DNA of 64,000 nt from Pisolithus tinctorius (taxonomy: Eukaryota; Basidiomycota; Agaricomycetes; Boletales; Pisolithaceae), in NCBI GenBank assembly GCA_024663395.1, contig JANFAH010000003.1, forward strand, positions 4,092,001 to 4,156,000. The letters run 5' to 3'. A program made the translations under genes and the position numbers. Below the pieces are notes generated by a model that was given only the letters and a program-made list of their open reading frames with translations, did not search any database and was not told the DNA's origin. This document shows positions 1 through 11,991 of the stretch, one piece after another. Position 1 is the first letter of the stretch. Every line of letters starts with the position of its first letter.

Positions 1-339
1 AGAGTCATACAAGTCCCCGAACTGGTGTAGCTCGGTATCAACCCTCAACATCCAGGGGAAATCGAGACCAGGCTACGCAGAATACTTAACTCTGGAACTC
101 AACAACCCAATAAAACCTACCAATTCTGGGATATCCGGGAGCGGTTGGAGTACTGGCGATTTCTGAGGAAGGAGGCCATCTAAAGTAGATGGTTCCTAAT
201 GTGTTTGAATGGTGAGTGTGTTAGTAGATACTGTCACCAGTAAAAATCCGTACCAGCACCAATGGAGGTAGGGATGGTGGCTCAGGATCGATCCTTAATG
301 GATACCAAAGTATCAGACAATGCTGCAGTTGTCATAGAA
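1..339. other. No gene recognised at the left edge
   Basis: I see no coding signal, RNA gene or clear repeat in these bases. The sequence leads into the first copy of the dispersed ~0.9-kb repeat. Confidence 0.4.
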
Positions 340-1265
340 AGATAGGCATAGCATACGGTTGGTATACGATCAGCGGTTGTTTTGGCCGGGGTGGGGGAAC
401 AGGGGTGTAGTGTACGAGGCTATTGGTCCAGTGAGCTATATCAGTAGGAGATGTCGAACTACTACGCATCTTTAGTACACTGACGGAAAAAGAGAAAAAC
501 GGCTAGCCTCGACTTCTGTGGGTTCACGGGGCTAGTTGACCGACAGTGTGTAGCGATGTTGGACAAGCTCCGCAATCTAGTCCCACCAGGTGAATTTTCG
601 GCATAGTGGGTCGCATTATCAGATTCCTCCACTTTGTTGGTTTCCTGTTGGTACTGTTGGAAGGGAGGCGGTCCTTGGCCAGAAATGACGTTGGGTGGGG
701 ATGATAGCGGGGTTCTGTCCAGCACTAAGCTTTGTTGTGACTTAGTAGTTGTCCGATCTGCATGCGCTGGGGCAGTAGGACGTGCCAGATCCGCAGTTCG
801 TGTAGTTTGGGTGCTTTCAGTCATTCCTTGAACTACGTTGGAGCCAAGAACAACGGGTCGGTGCAAGGATTCAGTTGGACAAGCACTTGAAAACAAAAAT
901 AGCCTACATATCTAGGCTGTGGGGGGAAACGTGACGAAACCTCTAAGTTGGGTGGATTATAGAGAGGGAAAGATAGAGAGGACAGTGTAGGAGGACAGAG
1001 GAGGGCAAGCTGATACCAATGGCCGATTGCAACAACGCGAAGGTAAAATAGGAACATTGCACGCTTGGCAGTGCTGCACAGATTACAATGAGCGCCCATT
1101 CCATGACAATAATGTTGCTGTGTGGCATGAACTCACTCAGGACTAGAAATGATTGCACACCAAGTTCCGCCAATCCGATCCGAGCACTAGGACCATTTGA
1201 TGGTTGCAACTTGCATGGAGACGGCGAACGTCCCGTTCCGAAATCATTTTGATGTGACAAAGGCC
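340..1265. repeat. Diverged ~0.9-kb duplication, copy A
   Basis: This segment aligns end to end with 2780-3725 in the same orientation. Shared landmarks are the AACAGGGGTGTA motif near 400, a stretch around 660-830 whose minus-strand reading gives related proline/threonine-rich peptides in both copies, and a near-identical block at 1200-1255. I estimate about 80% identity by eye, with many small indels. The minus-strand reading (about 462-896) begins MTESTQTTRT and is conserved enough to have been coding once, but it has no recognisable domain. Most likely it is an old transposon-derived repeat. Confidence 0.65.
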
Positions 1266-2301
1266 TTCCGCACGGTAAACTGCTTGGCAGAAGTCAGTTT
1301 ATTTACCACATCCTTTCCAATGATGCCTCCGAGTTCGAAAGGACTTGCTTTCGATTCCCGCCTTGGCTCTATGTCCCTAACTGGTGGCTACGGCCATGGA
1401 GCTCTGTCTGGAACTTAGCTCCCGTTCGCGACGCCTCATGCCAGGTGATACAAGTACTAACAAACCAGCGCTTATGTACGCCGAACTATAGGTTCCCTTG
1501 GCGACTTGCCATTTCAGTCCGCCTCCTAGGTATCCAGTCATATGATTGTTCACCAGATACTCGCTCATACACTCTAGGACCTCACTTCAATGCTGGAGGG
1601 ATACCCATACCCTTTTTCGTGACGAAAGCGTGCTGAACAGAGCAGTGACCCATAACTACACGGGCTCACCTTTACTTTGCATGACATGGAACCCTCAGGC
1701 TCTGTTTCAAAGTCTCTGGAACAACGTAGGATGGGACGAATATTCACTCTGCGCAGTCACAACTTATGGTCCCCTTAGTAGGAAGGACATTTAGCGAATT
1801 CCCGTCAAATGTATTGCATTTTGTGTTGCCAGAGGCAGAGAGGAGGTAATGATTGTTTGAATGATGATGATATTGCACATATTTAATACATGATATCTTA
1901 CCTTTGCTGATGGTAATGATGTACAACCCTTGTCGGGGTATAACCCTCACAGGAGAGGAATTGCCGCGCAGGACATTTAAGTATCGAAACTAGTCTGCAG
2001 CCAAACGAATCCCAAGATGTCATAATGAGGGCTTCCATAAGAATGAAGATAATAAAAACAAAATTCATGAATTGTTCTGGTACCTGCAACATAAGAAACC
2101 AGCGCCGTACTGGCTTGTAGTTGCAAGTGAGTCGCATTCACATGGGTCACGGACGTATATATATTCCTGAGGCTGGCTTCTTGTCTCAGGAGTCCCAGCA
2201 ACGACAGACTTCAAACACCGGGATTAGGCCAGCAATGAGCCATGAAAGGATATACTCACCGGTTGGGCGTAAGCGGGTGCAGCAGGTTCTAGTCCTTGCT
2301 C
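1266..2301. other. Gene-poor stretch
   Basis: Only short overlapping open frames occur, with no conserved motif, splice pattern or codon bias that I can defend. 1840-2100 is AT-rich with short ATG/TGA-rich simple repeats. I see nothing else. Confidence 0.4.
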
Positions 2302-2379
2302 GGTCTTGCGGAACGGGCCGTTTATTGTCGCCAGGAACCTGGTCTTGCGGAATGGGCCACTTACTATCGCTAGGAACTT
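2302..2379. repeat. Two tandem ~38-bp units
   Basis: GGTCTTGCGGAA followed by a GGGCC-containing tail occurs at about 2302 and again at about 2341, each unit ending in a CAGGAAC/TAGGAAC motif. It is a short direct duplication with a few substitutions and no known function. Confidence 0.5.
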
Positions 2380-2779
2380 GTGGCGTCTCTGGGGCGGATC
2401 AGGGGACTGCACGCCGGGCTAATGTGTAGATGTAAGCTTCAGAGCATAATATAAGTCCCATCAAACTTGCGTTCTCAAAGAATGATCCGTCGTTTGGACT
2501 CCACCCATTTGACGACACCCAGGCAGCAGGTCGCTGGACACCCAAAAATCAAATGTATGGCCACAGAAAAATCGGTAGATTTATAGCTTACATCCATGAC
2601 AGACATGCTTTCCGAAGACAAGGTATCCATTTGTGAATCGGAGTCGCTGGAAGTACTTCTCGATGAACTGATGTCATCTTCCGGCACATTGGTAGGGTCC
2701 TATACCTTAGTGTTGAAGAGTCGTCGTCGTGAAAAAGTGCGAATTAAAACTTACGTGGATAGTGGAGAGGGGCGGCCGT

Positions 2780-3725
2780 AGCTCAGTGTCAACGCTCAGG
2801 GTAGTTAGCGGCTGGGGTTGTTTCGGTCGAGATGTGGGAACAGGGGTGTAAAGCACCAAACCATTGGTCCAATGAGCTATCTCAATGGATCGCGCCGAAC
2901 CACTATGCATTTTTAGCATGCCAACAGGAAAAGAAAAAAGTAACTGACCTCGACGTCTGCGAGCTTAATGAGCTAGTTGACCGGTGACGTGTAGTGATCT
3001 TGAACATATTTCGCAATCGAGTCCCACCAGGTGATTTGCCAGTGTAGTGGGCCGCATTATCGGGTGTGAATGTGGACTCCCGCACGTCATTGGCTTCCTC
3101 TGGGTACTGTTGGAAAGGAGGCTGTCCTTGGCCAGAAATGACACTAGGCGGGGTTGGCGGTGAGGTTCTGTCGAGCGCTAAGCTTCGTTGTGAGCCAGTA
3201 GTTGTCCGATCTGCATGTGTTGGGGCAGTAGGACGCGCCAAATCCATAGTTCGTGTGGTCTGGATGCTTTCAGTCATTCCTTGAACTACGCTGGAGCCAA
3301 GAACAATGAGTCAATGCAAGCGTCCGGTTGGACGAGAACTCGAAAACAAAAATAGCTTAGATATCTGAGCTGTGGGAGAAAATGCGACGAAGCCTCAAGT
3401 CGGGTAGATTATGAGGAGGGAAAGGTAGAGAAGACTGCGGGGGGACAGAGGAGGGCAAACTGATACTGGCAACTGATACCAACGGTCTATTGCAACAACA
3501 CTAATGCAAAATAGGAACACTGTACGCTTGGCAGTGCTGTACAGGTACAGGTTACAATGAACGCCCATGCCATGACATGTTGCTGTATGACACAAACCCG
3601 CCTCGGAACTTAAAATGGTCGCACAGCGAGTCTACGAATCCGGGCACTGGGATTATTGGATGGTTTGCAACTTGCATGCAGACGGCGAACGTCCCGTGTC
3701 GAAATCATTTTGATGTAACAAGGGA
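2780..3725. repeat. Diverged ~0.9-kb duplication, copy B
   Basis: Second copy of the 340-1265 repeat, direct orientation, about 2.44 kb downstream. The minus-strand reading at about 2903-3277 begins MTESIQTTRT, parallel to MTESTQTTRT in copy A, and stays alignable to its end. The 3' boundary is well shared (GCAGACGGCGAACGTCCCGT at about 3680-3700). Beyond 3725 the two copies diverge. Confidence 0.65.
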
Positions 3726-6263
3726 CGGGGTACCCCGCGTTAATTGCCAACGTAATGCCCATTGATCATCCTATGCAATAACGCGAAGCAGAAGGCATTC
3801 AAGTATCAGATCCGAATGTATTCACATCGCAGGCGAGTGCTCACCCCAAACGAAACGATTGCCGGGAGTACTGCCTATGTTCTATGTGGAATGTCTACCG
3901 CGTCGAGTCGGCGTCGAGGTTCTACTCAGAATGATGTTGCAGCGCATCGTGGGATCCCTCGGTGCAGCACTCCACAGGACACGGGGCACGGACAAACGGG
4001 TCTTCTTTGGAATATTCGGTCTGCCCACTAGGGTAGTGCTGCGGATTCAAGTTTCTTTTGGGAGGAACTTTATTGAACGATCAGAAACCCTTCCGGATTC
4101 TGTCAGATTTCACCGTTTCGATTGGGCAGCGATCGGGGCTGTGGTACTGGGGACCGACGAGTCTCAAATCTAATTTTCAGCCTAAGACGTTCCAGGACTA
4201 AACACAGCAAACGAACAGAACATAGATGCAAGTACACATTCTACTACAACAAAGCGACGCAAAATTGAACCGGGTGAGGAGGGGAAACGTGAGCGAGTCT
4301 CATGAACGCATGTCGAAAACTAAGTAGTAATAAGAAACGTTAGGGCATAGTGCCTTGAGAATTACACAAAGAGAGAACAACATCCCTTGGCTCCATCCTC
4401 GCTGGTTGTAATCGTGCTTTGGCCGTCATCAGGAAACGGGACATACTCACCGGAAGGGGGCCTTGGTTGACACTGACCCCCAATTGGTGTGACTACTATC
4501 TGCTACACAACAGATACTCGATGTCAGCACCAATCCCAACCCCACAAGTGAGAGGGAATATTCACCTGTGTACACTGCGCAGGTGCTATCCAAACGGCCC
4601 TCTGGGAGACGGGCAGCCGATTCCCACCTGGAACCAGGAGTTGCCGAATTCTCTTGAAAGCTGAAACCAATGACGGATCAGCATGGTTCTGCCGATTCTC
4701 AGACGTGGGTTGGGCTGGCATTTCGGCTGGTGTGCTCGTCGGTGAGCGGGCTTCAGGAAGCTAGAAATCCTGAGTTTTAAACAGAATGCAGCACCCTCCT
4801 CGCGCGACCTACCAACGGTGGGCTTGGCCTCCATTGGTTGCCCGCATCATTCATATTTCTATCACAATGGTGTAGACCTCCTGAGGAAAGGAACTACTCT
4901 GACTAAGTGGGTGGGATTAAGATGGTCGTAGTTAAACACTAACACTCGTGGCAGACGCTCCGCTGCCTGTAGAAAGACGGTAACCCGCAATATCGACCGT
5001 GCCTGCCCTGTTTCCGACATCCACGCTATGCGCGTGTGTACGGCACTGCGTCGTGGTAAGTATGATGAAAAACGGTTTCTGTCCATGGTAACAAGGCAGG
5101 TATGAATTCAACAGCACTAACCGATGGAACTCGTGAGATCACAGAGAGAGCGTTGAATTCCCCGACAACGTTTTCCGACGATTCATGTCTTTCCTCAGCT
5201 TCTTCTGGCAGCGAGGACATGTGGATAGTTGGCTGCGAAGGATGTTGAACAGAGGATCGCGGTAAACAAAACCTTGGAAATCTTACATCCATAGGTTCGA
5301 TCGGAGGAAGCCTCATTTCAGACAGCGACCGCTCGTCAGGAAGGAGCACTTTCCTAATAGAAGGGCCCTGTGAAAGTGATTTTCCACGTGTGTTCTCACT
5401 ATACTGTAAAATTGCTTACAGTGTCTATTTCAGGCAACATTGGCGTCTTGGGGTTGCTGATAAAGAGCTCGACATGGCACCCGAGGGTGGCTCTTGACAC
5501 AATGAGAACTATGTCAGAGCAGCATAGTGACTACAGTGAAGGCGACCTACCCGGTAATGGGAGTATCGCCGCACGAGCCCCGAGGCCACATGCGTTTAAG
5601 CTGAGAGAATATTAGTAGCAGCTTGTCTGCAACAGTATTTTCGCACGCACAACGGCAGCAAGCTTTTGTGGCAGGCGCGTCGTGTTGCTACGTGAATGCA
5701 TGAATTGCACGCTGGGACCTGATCCCCCTGATGGCAAAGAGGTACAGGCGGTGACTTGCGGAGAGTTGACATGATTGAGGGTATTATACATATACTCTCT
5801 ACCTCCAGGCCTGCCCCTGGCAGCAGTCTGTGTGCTAGTAGGAGTGGGCTGGCCTGAAAGTGAATCACCACGCGCAAGGGGAAATCGAGTCGATTGCCGG
5901 TCAGGTGTCCAACAATACTTGGGGTCGACAAGCCTAGGTCTGCTAATATTCAATGCGGTGACAGGCATTAAAGAATGATCGTCTGGCGTTATCCCGTCCT
6001 TGGTCCAAGGCAGCGCTTCAGCGCACAAGCTGCCACCTTCAGCAAGTGGAGGTCGTTGGGGCTTTGTTGGAATTATTGAGATGTGGCAATCAAGCGATGA
6101 GACTGCTGGGTAACTGCGCAGGCAAAGACAGAAAGGATACGCGAGTGGATGAGTGTTGGTCCGAGAACATGTTTTGAGGACATGTTTGCTCGAATATATA
6201 TGTATGCCTTGATGGCTTTGCGGAGTGCCCGCCCGCTACTGGTGATCTTGCCATGAGAGAAAA
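3726..6263. other. Gene-poor stretch
   Basis: Many short frames exist on both strands (the longest is about 138 codons on minus, 5612-6028), but none shows a domain, a consistent intron pattern or similarity to other parts of the window. Probably degraded repeat sequence. No confident gene or RNA. Confidence 0.4.
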
Positions 6264-6430
6264 ACCTGTTCCTGAAACGATAACTATGGTATTCTTTACC
6301 GTAGCTTATGATTGCATCTTTTGATAGGGGCAAGTCACGGCTGTTTCGGGAAAGTTTGCCGTGAGAGAATTGAAATATCCCGGTGAACCCAAGAGGCGGG
6401 CGATAATCAGAAGCCCGACACGAGGTCGTT
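6264..6430 (-). repeat. Dispersed repeat related to 23.5-25.9 kb
   Basis: The segment 6268-6335 (containing GATAACTATGG and TTTTGATAGGGGCAAGT) matches 23818-23885 at roughly 80%. The adjoining 6364-6426, read on minus, matches the two flanks of the long-TIR element joined together: CGCCCGCCTCTTGG as at 23577-23591, then a TTTCAATTCT block as at 25861-25880. This copy therefore looks like an unoccupied relative of the sequence interrupted at 23592-25860. Confidence 0.55.
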
Positions 6431-6437
6431 GATTTTG

Positions 6438-6460
6438 GAGGGGGGGGGGGGAGGGGGGGA
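6438..6460. repeat. Long G tract
   Basis: Two nearly uninterrupted G runs separated by a single A. It is a simple repeat and a likely site of length error or slippage. Confidence 0.8.
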
Positions 6461-6704
6461 GTGACTGTGAGAAATAACGGCGCACTTTCCTCATAAGGCA
6501 TTATCTAGTCACGCTTTACGTCCACGATCGAGGACCCCGAAACCAGTGGCCACTGTCCTGCTGTAGCGTCTACCGAGTTCACAGCACATATTGCATACGT
6601 ATCAACGACTATAATACACAGTACTTTCGGTATAAGGATGTCAGAGTTGTTTTTAAGCACGGGAATGAAAGCAATTTCACAGTGAAGAACAGTGCGAGCA
6701 GAGA

Positions 6705-7365
6705 TTAGACGAGTCGAGCCTTCTTGCTGAGGATACCACTGACAGCAACATTCTCCTTCCGTTTCTGAGACTGCGTACGAACCTTGGCAGAAGCTTTATC
6801 CTTTTCAAGGATGTTGGTAAATGCGGGACGAAGAGGAACTTGTGCTTTCTTCTCCTCCGAAGGAGTTAGGACCATAGAGTCGTAAACATTGCGGGGAAGG
6901 GGGAGTCCGTGTGGCTTTCCAGGATGCGAATATTCCGGGTGCTGATACTCAAGATGGGCCTCCATGTTGTAGTGCCAGATTGCTGGGCGGGTGTCGGTTT
7001 CTCGGCCTGGAGCTTCGCACAACTTGCACACGATAGGCACATTGCGACATGGACGTGATTCAGACCCTTTGTTGGCACTGGCATACTGAAACGACTCCTT
7101 CAAGGGGCACTTTGAATCCCATTGAGTCGTTCGTGCGAGCAGCTTGACAGTGATCGCACACTCCGGCTCTCCAGTGTGCCCACAGAACCCACATGGCAAT
7201 GTTCCAGTGATCCGGTTACAACCCGGCTCAGGTACACCATGAGCGACACGAAGAATGTGACCTCCCATGTGTGAGCGCAAGTCCTTTGTTGTCTGTTCAC
7301 AGACTGGGCATTGCGTCCCTACTGCTTTACCCCTTGACGCATTCAGCTGCTCAGTCCCACCTTAG
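6705..7365 (-). pseudogene. C-terminal part of an Agaricomycete zinc-binding family protein
   Basis: An open minus-strand frame gives about 200 residues with regularly spaced metal ligands: CPVC...H..GH near 7310-7270, PCGFCG near 7190, PCRNVPIVCKLC near 7050-7015, and H...H further on, followed by a basic tail rich in Lys/Arg with an SKKARL end. From memory this matches the C-terminal domain of large proteins expanded in mushroom genomes and often found beside DNA transposons; the function is unknown. The frame meets an in-frame stop at about 7365, upstream of CPVC, so the long N-terminal part usually present is missing here. I therefore call it a 5'-truncated remnant. A spliced 5' exon elsewhere is possible, but I found none. 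Confidence 0.6.
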
Positions 7366-7388
7366 GCACCACTTTTCAGTGGGATTAA

Positions 7389-7439
7389 GGGTCTATTAGA
7401 TATACTTTTTGTGACATAAACAATGTATCTAATAGACCC
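7389..7439. repeat. Perfect 14-bp inverted repeat (hairpin)
   Basis: GGGTCTATTAGATA at 7389-7402 and its exact reverse complement at 7426-7439, with a 23-nt AT-rich loop. It lies between the truncated zinc-binding gene and the KDZ gene, so it may mark a junction or terminus of the mobile element, or be a cruciform-forming remnant. Confidence 0.7.
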
Positions 7440-7744
7440 ACCATCCGCGCCAGAATCACCCGACTGGTACTAATAATAGGTTTGAGAATCACTTCGAGAA
7501 CCGTTCTCCATTTTTGGGTGGTGCTCTTCCCGCCCCTACGCTTGCCCCGCATTCGCCTCACCTTCCCCAAACCTTCATCCCACCATATCTAGACCATCTC
7601 GCGTCTCTTCAACCCTCGTACTACCATCTCGCAAACTCGCCGGGGATGCTCTCGGGGAGCCTCCTCCAACGTTGGCTCTGTACGGCTCCCACGTTTCATA
7701 TGTCCCACGGTATGTTTTTTTTGCCTTCATATTTTCTCTGAAAC

Positions 7745-10700
7745 ATGCATCCCCGTCCTGGGACTCGCCGCTCATTGCCTAGCACAAGTTTTGGCTTGGG
7801 CCAGCATTTCTCAAGTCCAACAAAGCGGCGTAACAAGAGGAAAACGCAGACTAATGTTATCATTCCAGGTCAAAGTGCCAAACGGCAACGTCTCCTTCAA
7901 CAGTTGAGCGATCTTTTGAATCACAAGTCATCTCCCGGTCCATTGTCTACTATCGACTCCCCTCCCCCCGAACCAACCATTCCAGATGCGCTGGACGACA
8001 CTGATACTATCCAGCACTCCGGTGATGAACTGTCGCCCGAAGATGTTGCCGACTATTCCATGCCAAGTGTGGCCGTTGACCGGCTGTACAACAATTGGAT
8101 GGCAGTTATCCCTACAATTATCGAGCCATATCTCCAATATATGGTGGAAACCGTCGGAAAACCACTTATAACCTATGATAAACCACTCTCCGGTTGTCAG
8201 GCAGGATGTGAACTCAAGCATTCTTCCCTACTCTGTTTATATTTTGACCGTGCGTAACATCCTCACATCTCCTCACGGAGGCTGATCTCATTTCAGGTTT
8301 TGCAACTGTTACGGTTCTAAGTTGTGCGTGCACATCGCTTCCTCAATTACTCTTATGTTCCGGACTCTTTCCCACTGCCCCCTCTCAACCTCGCCTGGCC
8401 ATTTCTGTGGAATTACTTGCTTTCTATCGGGCACTGTTTGAACGTTCTTGTGACTCGATCAACGCCCTCGCCTCTGCGCTCAATGCACATTATGAACGCC
8501 AAGGGTTCCAGATGACCACCCGAGAGGTCAGTCGTTTGTTCGCTGACCTCCTGCTTGTACTTACAAGTATGGCACACAGGGTGGAGTGATTCGAGATCCA
8601 TTCCGTCGTAGCATTGGCAATGCTGTCCAGTGGTACGATATCTTGCAAGTGCATATTGAGCGCCGTGCCGAAAGTATTATCGAACATTGTCGCCAAACTG
8701 TTCTCGACCATCTCAACCGCACGCAATCTGCTCAGCAACCGTCATTCACTGCGATCCCACCATCTTCCAAACAGTTCTCATTGTCACAATGTGCATCCAT
8801 ACTCGTCCAAAGGTGCCCAGCGTGTTTCGCAGGTCGCACATTTGGACGGCCGCTGAGCGATGGTGGTGATATTCATATAGCACTTGATGGGAACTTTCAC
8901 CATCGTCATCGGCGCTCAGCCGGTAGTTGTCCCGCATTTTATGACCCCGCATATTTCATTCCCAAGGTTCAAGTCGACAATGTTGGACGCCGGATCGAAC
9001 GAGTGCGTAAGCGGCCACCGAGACAATGGCGTGTCGAAGTTCCTGACAAAGCAATCGATCAATGTGAAGCGTCATACGAAGCAGCTGATGGCAACAAGCA
9101 GAAGGCCACAATGGACTGCTTCGACGACACTGGAATTATGGCGTTGATATGCCGTCATGACATCCCTCTCTTCTTTGCAAATATCGACACGCCTGGTGAG
9201 CAACAGAAGTATAGCGTCGCCCTTCTCGAACACCTCTTCTCCCACTTGCCAGCCGCTGCAACTGTCGTTGCATTGTACGATATTGGTTGCGTTCTCGCAC
9301 GTTCTTTAGACAAGGTATTTACAAATCTCATCCCCATACACTAGTACTGACTTCCTGCAGTTTGAAATCCTCGATAATGAAATTGTTTGTCGCATCCACT
9401 TTGCAACAACTGCAATGCACGCCTATGGCCACGAATGGGCGTGCCAGCTCGTTTATAACCCCCGCATTACTACAGGACTCGGTCTTTCTGATGGAGAGGG
9501 CACTGAACGCCTCTGGTCCTGTTTCACCAAGCTCATTGGCGTTGAGCAAGCATCGTCGGCAAGTTCATTTTATTACTCTAGTTTACCCAGAACTGAAAAA
9601 GCGTTCGATTAGCGCCAGTGCCATATCTGGCTTATCGATCATCATGCTGCTGCAATAGGGCTGGAGATGCGAAACGATCTTGGTGACTGGATTCAATGCC
9701 GACTGAGGAAAGGAATTGCCGAACAAGGTAGCGAAGCGCAGTCAGATTCTTGGTGATTGCGGAACTGATATCCTGGAATTGCGGAACGAGTGGGCTAGCC
9801 AATGTAGCGCTCAGCTTTCCATATGGGCTCGTAAGTATTTCCGCATCTACTAGACTGCGTCATTCATTCTTCGCCTTTAGATGCGCTGGCTCAATTGAAA
9901 AAAGAATTGGATACTGTACTCATGTTGCAGGCCTGACTTAGAGGTTGCTGACCGAGCACTTCAAGCTGCACGCGCAATCATTGAGAAGGATGCGACAGAG
10001 GATACCCTCGCAGGCTCTGGAGAGTTTGGAGCGCAGCCATGATCGTCTTTTAAACAAGGTGGACCTACTATATGCGTCCCTCAACATCCATGACAAGTTT
10101 CCCGAGCTCAACGGCGTCGACATGGAGTTCGTTCGGATGCTTCTTTTGGCTCGCGATTTGAAGATCAACATCCGGAAACGGGCAATTGGGAGCTTTTTTG
10201 AGTGGGACAAACTCGATCGCAGCAGTAGGGGGAAAGCAGAAAGCCTTGGGTAGTATCGCTGAACCTTCGACTCGGTGTCGCAATGCTGATCATTTCTTTC
10301 TAGGTACGAAGCTCCACCAGCAGACTCGCAAAGCAATTGCAAAGCTGTCAGCCTGCACTCATGTCGGCCATCCGAAAATTCAACATGTATTGTGAACATC
10401 TCACAAAACTATATGACGCCTCATCCGGCATCCCCCTTCCTTCGCTGCTCCCAACAAAATTAGCTGAACTATGTAACGATCAATCCCTCTTCGAAGACAT
10501 TTGGATCACTCCCTCTATTGGAGAAATCCCGTGGTGGTTGCAAGACTCTGACGTGAGAGAGGGCATTAGAGCAGTCCTGAAGACCGACTGCTGTCTCGAA
10601 GAACAACGCCTGCCTTGGCATGGAGGCCGACAACATGTGCCGATGGTTTGGCAGCGAGCTGTGTGCCGTCGAACTTGCAATTCGGCAGCCAGAAAGTAAG

Positions 10701-11991
10701 TCAAGGTACCGCTGATTATATTCAGGATCTAAATATCTTTAAGATTCTATGTACTCTCTGGTTCTTCAACAACATCGCGAATCACTGGCCAAGATGCAGG
10801 AAAGGTGGCCCATGCCGTTGGCCTCCACGGTTCGTTATGCGAGTCAAGCCCGCAGCGCCCAGGCTATTTCTACTTCCCTCGCCAGTACCCCCGCCCCTCT
10901 TGAGCTGCGATGGCTGCCGCCTATTCGATGTGATGTATCTGCGGATGGCCTTAGCGAGGCAGACTCCACGTTACCACTGACTGACGTTGATGCAGGAGAA
11001 CACGTTTTGGACCCCGATCAGACTGTGTTCACAGACATTCTCGAAGATGTACCATCCAATGCCGATGAAGACGGTTTGTCCGACAATGATGAGGATCAGA
11101 AGACTCATAACGTGAATCTTGTTTGGGAAATTCCCTTCGTAAGTTCCATTTGAGCGCACAAGTCCTGATTAATTTGCTACACAGATCCCCATGGTTGATA
11201 CGATCAATGTCCACAACGACCTGCCTCTCGTCCGTGGCGTTTATGCAAGGCGCGTCCGACAATCACAGGATGGTTTTCCTCGGTACATCTTTGAGCTGGA
11301 CGACTATGAGCGGCTCGCTTCCCCCACCGGTTTGCTCAATGATAGCTGTATCAATGGCTGTGCTGCACTACTCTACTCAGAATTTCTGTCTTTGAACGCC
11401 GCACGGTGCGCGATACTGTCGACTCACGATCTCCCCCGCATTTGATACCACGCTGAAGACAACATTTTGTGGCGCAACACCTCACGAACGTGTTATTGGG
11501 AGAAACCCATCTGGATACTCCCCATCCATCAACCATCCCCAGCCGGCCATTGGGTCGTTTGCGTTGTCAAGTTCGCTTCAAAACAAATACTCCTTTTTGA
11601 CAGTCTCGCAGAACAAAAACCTTGGAAACGCGACGTCAAGGTATTCCGTCATGTCTGTCTAGCGTTCTTACTGACGATTCACAGGATATCGCCCATCTCG
11701 TCACTCGCCTGTCCCTCATAGCCTCGAAGAGGCTCGGAATTCCTCGGAGAGATTTTGGAAGCTGGTCTGCGCACCCGATTGCAGTAAGTACTAAAAATAC
11801 ATGCGAAAATGGCTCCCTTATCAAATTACTAGCTCGGCCCTCTGCAATCAAACGGGTACGACTGTGGACTTTGGGTTTTGGCTCAGGTCGCAGCGGTTCT
11901 GCGAGGCTGCGACATTACGAACTTGCGCGAGGCGGATATGCGCGATTTTCGTCGTTATCTCCAACGTCTTATACTTCGCATACCAGTGTAA
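7745..11991 (+). pseudogene. KDZ-family transposase with C-terminal Ulp1-like cysteine protease, damaged copy
   Basis: KDZ (Kyakuja-Dileera-Zisupton) DNA-transposon protein. From the start at 7745: a Lys/Arg-rich N-terminus; a CxC-type cysteine cluster (SGCQAGC...LSCACTS) bridging a splice at 8250-8296; PTAPSQPRLAISVELL; then the transposase core with DGNFHHRH (about 8890), CRHDIPLFFANIDTPGEQQ, YDIGCVL, HEWACQL and LGLSDGEGTERLW. The C-terminal part is a Ulp1/C48-like protease: GLLNDSCING, catalytic His in GHWVVC (about 11550), Asp in LLFDSL (about 11600), and Gln/Cys in LQSNGYDCGLW (about 11845-11875). Introns with supporting phase: 8250-8296, 8527-8579, 9315-9360, 9559-9612 (GC-AG), 11139-11184, 11641-11684, 11784-11832. 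The frame is lost near 9745, 10010, 10215, 10345 and 10610, and an in-frame TGA stands at 11443 where the family has Arg. The family call is firm; this copy is not translatable as read. Confidence 0.9.
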
